From: Cepaea nemoralis
Taxonomy: Eukaryota > Mollusca > Gastropoda > Stylommatophora > Helicidae
NCBI GenBank assembly: GCA_014155875.1
Contig: JACEFZ010021421.1
Span: forward strand, 648,001-712,000
Length of the DNA stretch: 64,000 bases
Reading direction: 5' to 3'
The notes beneath the pieces were generated by a model. That model ran no database searches, was not told the origin of the DNA, and saw nothing but the letters and a program-made list of their open reading frames with translations. Position numbers and translations under genes: made by a program. Each line of letters opens with the position of its first letter. Position 1 is the stretch's first letter. Below are positions 56,593 to 64,000 of this stretch, piece by piece.

Positions 56593-56829
56593 CTGAAATA
56601 TACAAGAACAAAACATGACGTTTCCAATCATGAAATTATTACAACTCAACATTCAAGAAATTCACTTTGTGCCTACAATAAACATTGACACTTCAATTGC
56701 TTTTTAAAATGTCAGACATCAGTCTGCGATGCTGGGCAGGTTAAACAGAGAGATGAAGTTGTCTCCATGAATTCAGCTGTCAGTAGGATGTCGTTACAGG
56801 TAACAAGTACAGGACCCCTTTTCATGCCA

Positions 56830-57285
56830 TGAGCTGTACTTGGTTCAGGGTACCATCCCCATACATTTAAACACCTATCGGCATCCAGCGGGTCATGGGG
56901 TCAATACATACTTGGTTCATGGCACCATCCCCATATTTGCATACCCATCGGCATCCAGCGGGTCATGGGGTCAATACATACTTGGTTCATGGCACCATCC
57001 TCATATTTGTATATCCATCGGCATCCAGCGGGTCATGGGGTCAATATATACTTCGTTACCATCCCCATATTTGCATACCCATCGGCATCCAGCGGGTCAT
57101 GGGGTCAATACATACTTGGTTCATGGCACCATCCCCATAATTTTATACCCATCGGCATCCAGCGGGTCATGGGGTCAATACATACTTGGTTCATGGCACC
57201 ATCCCCATAATTTTATACCCATCGGCATCCAGTGGGTCATGGGGTCAATACATACTTGGTTCATGGCACCATCCCCATAATTGGG
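56830..57285 (+). repeat. 70-bp minisatellite, about 6.5 copies
   Basis: The unit includes tacccatcggcatccagcgg, gtcatggggtcaatacatac and ttggttcatggcaccatccc. One copy has a short deletion near 57055. It lies in the last NFXL1 intron. Confidence 0.93.
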
Positions 57286-57599
57286 GTTGCACAGATCAAA
57301 CCCTGTAGGTGATTTTGTTGCAGGTATCCCATAACTTCTCTTCAACTTACATCTCCTGTGGCCAGTTCCTGACCAAAGAGACAGCACATTTGCAGCATGT
57401 GTTCTGGAATGGGAGCCATTTTGGCAAGTGCAAGGTCATTGTGGCCAGCTTTCATTGTGCACAGATGGGTATGTGGACTAGTGTCTTTTGGGGAGTCTAA
57501 AAATGCTAGTTTGCCATCTTCTGTCTAGCACTCGGATAAGATCTTATACGCTTTCATCTGGTGTGTGTCTGACTTTCTTTTCAGTGAGCTCTTCTTCTT

Positions 57600-58250
57600 T
57601 CTTCTGTTCTTTAACGCTATTGGGGGATGGGCCTCAACCAACTCAAGCCGTGCTGTCCTTTCTGTTGCTATCTCATGAAGCATGCACCATGTCTTCCTCA
57701 TAATAATAATCTATTTATAGCTCTTATCTCTGAGTGTTTTTATGTCTCCTGCTATTTGGTTTGCCCTGGGGGTTCCAGTGACAGGACTTTTTTTTGGGCG
57801 CTCACTCGCTTTGAACTTAAGCAGAGTCCATACACACTACTTCAAGTAGTGCTGGACTGAATTTTGAATGTGTATTAGCTTTCCTTATTAACAGTGTCCC
57901 TCGTCTTCAGGTGAACCCACTGACTTCAGAGGTACTTGTAATTTACATCCCCAAGTCAAGGACAAGAGGTCAACATTTTAGTCCAACTGTCCGGTGTAGA
58001 GGTTGAACCCCTTACCTCAGCATCAGCACAACAGATGTTTAAGAACATACGTTCCTATCCATTCGGCCATGCTGACCTACAAAGGCCTTTCTAGTTATAC
58101 TATTCTCAGGTTTGTGTCCAACCAAGTACGGTGCTTTCCCTCTCCCTCACCTCTTGAGCCATTGGAATCTATTTCTTTCACTAAGCTCCACACTGGCGAT
58201 TCTCTCATACAACTTTAGTCCCTCTATACTGCACAGATGTGTGATAATGT
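57600..58250 (-). repeat. Dispersed repeat family H copy, interrupted by a SINE
   Basis: Flanking parts share ccaactcaagccgtgctgtc, tttgccctgggggttccag, tattctcaggttt and cactggcgattctctca with 50470-50760. Family B SINE 57788-58076 is inserted between them. Confidence 0.55.
57788..58076 (-). repeat. SINE family B copy, complete
   Basis: An inverted copy running from gcgctcactcgctttgaact to the head ccattcggccatgctgac. Confidence 0.87.
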
Positions 58251-58604
58251 GGCAAAACAATCACTCTTTGTTGCTTTTTCCAGAATGTTGGATGCTTCAT
58301 TTCCTGTAAAACCATGATGTAGGAAACCACTGAAAATACCAATCATGGCCAATGGTACATGCGATAATCTGATTGCTGATCACCTTCCATGCTACTTTCA
58401 GCATTGTCTTCCTCGGTCTCTATCACCCTCCATCTTCCCAGTTGTCCCAACTTTCTCCAGATCTTCATGTCTCAAGTAGGCAGTCAAATGTCTTTGTGAA
58501 CTGGTCTCTTGCAGTATTTGGATATTGTTATTCTTTAGCCATCTATGAGGTTCTTAACATTCTACTGAAAATATGAGACAGTAACAAACGGAGGTAATGT
58601 AAAG

Positions 58605-58745
58605 GCCAACCTGGCCAACGAAAGCCAGGAAGAGATTGAATATGTCACTCAAATGGGGGAAATGACACCTTTTCTGTAAGCTGACTCAGTGCAAATACCA
58701 TGTGAGAAAGTTTTTAAAATCCAATGAACGCAGAAAAAGAAGAAA
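58605..58745 (+). repeat. Short element family A copy, diverged
   Basis: Shows ggccaacctggccaacgaaa at the start and aatgaacgcagaaaaagaag at the end; the middle is poorly conserved. Confidence 0.5.
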
Positions 58746-58975
58746 AACAGAAATAGTGTTGGCTAAAAGATGTGGCTCCACACCAACCTTGAAAAGAATT
58801 GGACCTGAATCCAGTTGAAAACAATATTTTCTGAGCAATTATTTGAGAGGAATGTGATGCTGTTATATTTCTTCATGATCTCGAAGTAGTCCGGTGCCAG
58901 CTTGGTCAGAAAGTGGTGGAATACAGGAGGTCTCATTTGTACACTAATGATCCCTCGGTGGCTGGAAGTTGTTAA

Positions 58976-59125
58976 GAGCAGAACACATTGACCCGGCCAA
59001 GAAATGCCTGAAGAAGTCAGATTGTCGACTGAAAGGTGCAAATATCGCAGCTCTGCTGTAAACAGGCACAATGCAATTACGTCTAAAATGACATTCTGGA
59101 TGAACGCAGAAGAAGAGGAAGAAGA
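58976..59125 (+). repeat. Short element family A copy
   Basis: Contains cgcagctctgctgtaaacag and ends ggatgaacgcagaagaagag. It resembles the subfamily at 27003 (cgaaaggttcaaatatcgc type). Confidence 0.82.
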
Positions 59126-59460
59126 ACTCAGTCCTCAGTAACACTGATCTAATAAATATTCAAAATTAGAACACCTACCCACAACAGAATATTCGAAGAT
59201 ATGTCAAGAAAAGGAAAAGGAAATATCCTTTTCCATAATCTCAATGCTTTGTGCATCAATTGAGACTATAAAGTTAGTTGCACGTCCTTTGCATGATGTA
59301 GCAGTCAGCCCCAGCATTTATTGACTGCCTGTCAGAGCTTCGATCCTAGACCAGTTGCCGACCAAGACCTGATCTGACCTGCCATGACAGAAGAGCATTA
59401 AGAGAGAGGGCATAACAAGTTAGGCAGCAGGCACTACACAGAAGAAAGAAACACACCCAC

Positions 59461-59643
59461 CTTCAGGTTAGATCTACAGTTAGAATCACACTCCAGCTTG
59501 GACAGAATTCCCCTGTCTGCACACACCACATCCTTCTTGATCTTCTTGCACCTGCACTTGAGGGTGACTTTCTTCTGACAGCGGTCAGTGTTGGGGCACG
59601 GCCCACTGTGGCACACAGCCCCGCAGGGATGCCCACACGGCAT
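59461..59643 (-). CDS. NFXL1: NFXL1 penultimate zinc-finger exon
   Basis: Acceptor atcctcccag and donor gtgggt bound 183 nt, 61 codons, phase 0 both ends. The product MPCGHPCGAVCHSGPCPNTD, RCQKKVTLKCRCKKIKKD, then LSKLECDSNCRSNLK contains the NF-X1 zinc-finger pattern C-x-H-x-C-x3-C-H. The KVTLKCRCKKIKKD and LECD-x2-C blocks are specific to the last finger of NFXL1. NF-X1 fingers of this type bind DNA or act in ubiquitin ligation in relatives; the role of NFXL1 is less certain. The next exon supplies the membrane anchor. Confidence 0.88.
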
Positions 59644-60350
59644 CTGGGAGGATGGGAATTATAGGAAGTTAAAACATTTGGCAATACACTGGTTACATGT
59701 TATCAAAGTAAACGTTCAAACAAAGAACATTCATCTGATGTTAACACCAATTACGGAATAAAATTAAGTATCAAGAATCAGCGCTATAAAATAATCCTGA
59801 AATATACATTTAATCTCCTAGTTAAAGGCTATTAAAGCTAATATAAACATCTCAACCAAATTACCATACATATTATTTAACAATAATATAAACATCTCAA
59901 CTAAATTACCACACACATTATTTAACAATCTGAAAAGGCTGAAGATTCACTGACAGCACTGTTTAGAAGCTTTCTGCCCGCTCTGTTCCTCCTTTATTGC
60001 ATAATCCCAAGATGCTAATCCTTTATTTCATTTCTTATACCCCGGTGCTGTCTATTCCCAATTCATACATAGTTCTAGCATTCCAGGTGCCAATTCTGGA
60101 GATTTCTCTAGGTGGCAATCTAGACCAGGCTCTTTGCGGCTTTCTCTGCATCACTTCTAGAAGAGCCTCCTTTCTCCTTGGCTGGCTGAGTTTTTCCTTT
60201 TCCCTAACCTTTAGACTTGTTCATGGATGGTTGGGTTTTGCAGCTAAAGTTTGCTACAGGACTGGGTAGCTAACCCCAACCATTCTTTGCTGCCTATTAC
60301 GACATGCATGGTAGTCTACAGTGTTACTTTCTTTCGCTTTGCTTCCCTAA
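59644..60350. other. NFXL1 intron with dispersed repeat family G
   Basis: About 59880-59930 has a small duplication (aatataaacatctcaac). The block 59990-60345 shares words with 30490-30715. No exon seen that would fill the gap between the two zinc-finger exons. Confidence 0.45.
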
Positions 60351-60399
60351 ATCAGTGGTTCAACGGTGGGGAATTTCCCCCAGGGGAATTTTAGAGTTT

Positions 60400-60437
<38 letters not shown>

Positions 60438-60789
60438 TTATGACTATTCAAGATGCGTAAACAAGCAACGAGATATGGATAAGTTTTTTCCTTTCCCATA
60501 CTTACAGTTCTTTACTTCTCGTCTTCTTCTGAAATATGTTTTATAATGTAAGTAGACCTGCAAATCACGTTGTATGTCGACATCTAGACTTGTTCTAGGA
60601 TGTGTTATTTGTGTTATAAATAGCTTTCATTTTAATATACATGTTGTAAGGGGTTTGGGCGGAAAGTTATAGGAAGCGAAATATGGAAAAAAAAAGGACG
60701 GGGGGGGGGGGGGGGAATGACACTCTGAACATATGGTGAAGGGGTGCATGGGGGCCAAAAAAAAAGGTTGCAGAACAACTGCCCAAATG
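60345..60789. mobile_element. hAT-type MITE, copy 3, degraded
   Basis: The element spans 60353-60781, ends cagtggttcaacgg and ggttgcagaacaactg, close to the CAGTGGTTCTCAACC ends of copies 1 and 2. The flanks ccctaaat and cccaaatg are compatible with a duplication that has lost one base. It carries about 32 G at 60404-60435 and about 15 G near 60700. Confidence 0.75.
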
Positions 60790-60949
60790 CTCGGAAACGC
60801 TATGCGAATATATACTATAATTTACTATTAAAATGACACAGAGAAATTGAAAGACAAAAAATTGGGACTCAGCGTCAACTGTACTTACAAATGTACTTCC
60901 TCGGTACAAATGCTACAATAAAGCGCGGACGCCATAGATAGCACAGAAG

Positions 60950-61165
60950 GATAACACACACCTTCTGACCTGGCGGTCAATGGGTTTGAGCCACATTGGG
61001 GGCAGATCAAGATTTCAAAATGGACCTGGGTTCCCAGGTAACCCGGCATAAAATTGGTACAAAGGAATGCCTGGGAAGTAAAGATGGTCGCTGTGTACAT
61101 GACCGATTGTCCACCAGCGCTGGTTTATCTATGCAAATATTGGGCCTAGCTCCACATGTCCAGTG
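60950..61165 (+). repeat. Dispersed repeat family F copy
   Basis: Shares layout with 39830-39985 (see there). The head gacctggcggtcaatgggtttgag may be tRNA-like. Confidence 0.5.
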
Positions 61166-61267
61166 GTCTTAAGACAGGGCCCTTGACTTAAGTATGAACT
61201 AATACAAAGCAGATAGTCACTCTAGGACAGGGCTGCCCACACGACTTCAGTGGTCACGCTGTTCTGT

Positions 61268-61427
61268 GTGAGCTGCATTTCCATTCGTGACACTCAAGGT
61301 GCTGACCAGGGTCTGGGCAGTGACAGCGCACGGGATCATCATCTGGCAGGGCGGGCAGGGTGGAAGGTGGCATGGCCGCACACCAAGGGTGAGTAATCCG
61401 TTTTGGTCTTGGTGCTTCACAGGCCTA
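61268..61427 (-). CDS. NFXL1: NFXL1 upstream zinc-finger exon with two compensating indels
   Basis: Minus strand, in three pieces of frame: ACEAPRPKRITHP, then VRPCHLPPCPPCQMMI, then VRCHCPDPGQHLECHEWKCS. Together they follow the NFXL1 order of a CExPRPxxxxHPC lead, an NF-X1 finger (H-x-C-x3-C-H-x4-C-P-P-C) and a VxCxC-x7-VxCxxW-like block. One extra base at about 61385 and one missing base at about 61335 would explain the shifts and cancel out. The acceptor is probably the AG before gcctgtgaagcacc; the 3' boundary is unclear, and a short exon is still missing before 59643. Confidence 0.6.
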
Positions 61428-61959
61428 GATCAAATGGCTGCTTCCGTCCCGGCCTTTGGAGAATTCAGAGCTTATAATGTTAATTAAAGAAACTTCAAAG
61501 GAAGCGTGTATAGAGAAATGAGCTGTATACAGGAAAATAATAGACATAGAGAAAAGAGGTAGAAGAGATGTATATGAAAAGCTAAAGAGTAGCTTGGCAG
61601 CAAATACAATAATAAGACATAACTTCATTCATCACGTCTCAAAGTGTATGTGTTATTAGTTATACTCCGATGTGTTTTCCGGGGCCCATAAGGGAGGCAA
61701 GAATAGCAACATGCAGTCTAACAAGCATGTCGTTATGAGGCGTATAAGGAGGACTATGGTTCCGTCGCCCTGCTACTGAGTGAGTGCATGGCGCTGACAC
61801 TGAGAGCTGTGAGTTTTCGTGTGAAATGCTTTTGAATCTGCCCGAGGTGTTTTTGGAACGTGACTGCATGTTTGGAGCGATGGCAGCTGGCTATGTCCCA
61901 GAGTTGACCGGTTTTTTGCGCTTATCAGAAATGCGTGGCTGCTGGGGCTTGGTTGACTG

Positions 61960-62150
61960 CCAGTGCCATCGATGATGAACTGTATTTTCGTGGACTGTTG
62001 GGTGAGCATCTAGGAAACATCCAGATGGGAAAATGACTGCCGATTCCCATCAGAGATGAACTGGGTGTTTCGTGGTGAGCATCTAGGAAACATCCAGATG
62101 GGAAAATGACTGCCGATTCCATCAGAGATGAACTGGGTGTTTCGTGGGGG
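61960..62150 (+). repeat. About 75-bp tandem duplication
   Basis: The block tgagcatctaggaaacatcc then agatgggaaaatgactgccg, ending gatgaactgggtgtttcgtg, occurs twice, with a third partial copy before it (gatgaactgtattttcgtgg). Confidence 0.88.
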
Positions 62151-62323
62151 ACTATTGTGTTGACATTCTGGCGGCGCATTATGCACAGTGTATCTGTGCG
62201 GGCTGTTGTTTATCGAGACCCGTCTTTTCACATTTGGGCAAGTGGGGAGCGTTTTGTGTGATATTCACTGGCACAGGAATGGAGCACAATGGGGACGACC
62301 CGTTGCTGAGAAGTTGGAACTGC

Positions 62324-62324
62324 G

Positions 62325-62367
<43 letters not shown>
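62324..62367 (+). repeat. (CTAA)n microsatellite, 11 units
   Basis: Perfect run of ctaa. Similar ctaactaact ends follow several family D SINEs elsewhere (1915, 27170), so it may be an expanded SINE tail. Confidence 0.95.
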
Positions 62368-62368
<1 letters not shown>

Positions 62369-62727
62369 GCTATTGCCCCTGAGTCCCATGCATTGTGAAG
62401 TGTGCAGTCACATTTTCTACATTTAGCCACAACATAATATAGAAATCTGGCTTCTCCAGTGGCCACCTCCACTGTGTATTTAGTCCCTTTGAAAGTCATT
62501 CACATATGATTTTTCACAACGGTTATTCCACCTCGGATGACCAATTGGCACATAAGCAGTTGATGTGTGCAGTGAAAATGCCAGGCTTCTTTACTAATAA
62601 TAATAATAATTATTATCTGAAAGGGCAAATGGTATAATAAACATTCTCCTAAGTGTGATAAGTCACACACATCTACCTTAGATAATTCCATGTTCAACAT
62701 CAGTTTTAGTGAATCATGGATGATTGA

Positions 62728-63416
62728 TTAACCCTTTACAGCGTGGAACGGCCATTTCCGTCCGATACCGTAAACGGGCGAACCGTCCGATACCATTATG
62801 CACTGTAAAAACGTGATCTCTCGGCTTTCCGATACTTCTGAAGGCTACTTTCGCTTTCGCCGATAGCTTGACAACGTGGCCGCCATTTGTAAGCACCTAC
62901 TATGAATTTGAATGGACTTTTCCAGACTTTTTTTGAAAGTTTTCGGGGTTTTTACGCTTAGTTTTTCAAAGTGGATTTCGGCGATTCTTCAAGTGATAGC
63001 CGAGATTTCGCTAGGTTCAATTTAAGTGACATTAAAGGGCACGAAGTTGACTATTAATCACAGCTTGATATCAGTGAAAAGCGTTACTTTGCATTAGCAG
63101 TCGCCAGTCAGACTTTAAAGAATGTGATTATGATTCTGAAGATGTGTTTGTAAATTGCCGTATAGATGACGGAAAATCACAAACAATATGCTGTATTTCG
63201 TAAATATTTGTGTTCATATATGAATTACCGACAGCAATCATGTAACATATTCTGCATGCTTTCCCCTTCATTGTGTTGTTTATTTAACTAAAATCGGTTG
63301 ACTAACACCCTTATTTGTGATGTTTTTACTAACTGCAACCCGAAATTTTACGAACCTGAAAAAACTCTTCCCGTTCAGGGCTAAAAACGGACAAGCGTCG
63401 CCCTGTAAAGGGTTAA
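62728..63416. mobile_element. piggyBac-type MITE with TTAA duplication
   Basis: The element spans 62732-63412. Ends CCCTTTACAG and CTGTAAAGGG are inverted, with ttaa directly outside both (62728-62731 and 63413-63416). A TTAA target and a CCCTTT start are characteristic of piggyBac transposons. The 681-bp interior has a short subterminal repeat (ccgtccgatacc twice) and no transposase. It lies in an NFXL1 intron. Confidence 0.9.
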
Positions 63417-64000
63417 TTCACATTTTTCCCATGCGTTTTCATAATGCATATTGTTTTCTGTCGTTCTAAGATTAGCTTCATAAAGTATGTATGAATTAAA
63501 TAATTTATGAGAGCAGAGAGATCAGAAGGCCAGGATGTTAGACGGGCCTGCATGCCCAATTCTTAACCCTTTGAAAATAAAGTTTGTTTATTAGTTCCTT
63601 CCCAGCTAAATCTCTGGAACACATTGTGTAAGGCTGGGTCAACCTGCAGGACCATGCAAGTTGGATAAAACACCCAGCACTTCTGGAGATTAAACCCTAG
63701 TTCCATCCAGCTTGGAGTTTAGCTATAACTCAGTGGGCCAAGATATCTTTCTTAGCTCACTGTACGTTTGCTTAGTTGACATGTGAAAAGTGGTGAAGCA
63801 GAGAAGAAGACTACTTGTCTTTATTCAGTCTATTATGTCCCACACTGAGGTAAATAGTGGTAACTGGTGAAAAATAGTGTGGTAGTCATTGCTGGCTTGA
63901 TTCTGTACTTTTGTAACAGCCTGAATAGCTCTCATTCTTTGTCAAAGTATGTTACTTTATTATCTTCTTGTTCTCATTCTCCTCCCATTTAGCAAGTAAT
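63417..64000. other. Right end of the window, NFXL1 intron
   Basis: No exon seen. 63530-63595 is the inverse of the dispersed block at 55195-55255. Confidence 0.4.

Noticed and set aside
60890..60920. Possible 24-nt exon with a strong gtaagt donor on the minus strand
   Set aside because: The encoded residues lack the Cys pair expected there and the acceptor is poor; kept only as a place to check.
60885..61100. 71-codon minus-strand frame with CPQCG and CSIC motifs as an NFXL1 exon
   Set aside because: It overlaps dispersed repeat family F, which also occurs at 39830, and its Cys spacing does not fit an NF-X1 finger.
62714..62896. 60-codon minus-strand frame
   Set aside because: Lies within the piggyBac-type MITE; no similarity to a transposase.

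Overview
The window is eukaryotic: spliced genes with GT-AG introns, non-LTR retrotransposons, tRNA-derived SINEs, DNA-transposon MITEs and long tandem arrays. The proteins are clearly metazoan (RED/IK, LRRC59, NFXL1) but diverged from vertebrate versions. A mollusc or other lophotrochozoan is my best guess, but it is inference: the sequence names no species. There are no prokaryotic operons, CRISPR arrays, rRNA genes or convincing tRNA genes.

Three host genes can be read exon by exon. (1) IK, the spliceosomal protein RED, on the minus strand: seven coding exons from 18845 down to 2047 give the first 177 residues in one unbroken frame, and the gene continues off the left edge. (2) LRRC59 on the plus strand is complete: seven coding exons from 21024 to 37244 give exactly 307 residues, the same length as the human protein. 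IK and LRRC59 are head to head, with 2.2 kb between start codons. (3) NFXL1 on the minus strand is seen as its 3' end: the terminal coiled-coil/membrane-anchor exon (56362-56592), a zinc-finger exon (59461-59643) and an upstream zinc-finger exon (about 61268-61427) carrying two compensating indels. The gene continues off the right edge. LRRC59 and NFXL1 are tail to tail across about 19 kb that holds only repeats.

The rest is mostly repeats. Thirteen large tandem arrays (units of 16, 58, 36/39, 17, 42, 28, 32, 73, 32, 27, 27, 26 and 70 bp) occupy roughly 15 kb, nearly a quarter of the window. They produce almost all of the long open reading frames, none of which looks like a gene. One nearly complete LINE (8218-12421; endonuclease, reverse transcriptase, RNase H) lies antisense in IK intron 3 with a 12-bp target-site duplication. 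There are many 5'-truncated LINE 3' ends, at least five short interspersed families (several with recognisable A and B boxes), three copies of a hAT-type MITE (two with clear 8-bp duplications), one piggyBac-type MITE flanked by TTAA, and two inverted-repeat elements.

The most interesting pattern is that several tandem arrays can be traced to a single-copy segment inside a dispersed transposable element, so mobile elements seem to be seeding the minisatellites. A second pattern is that one-base indels occur in compensating pairs in both the LINE and an NFXL1 exon, and some arrays hold short garbled stretches. This looks like residual assembly error and should be checked before anything is called a pseudogene.
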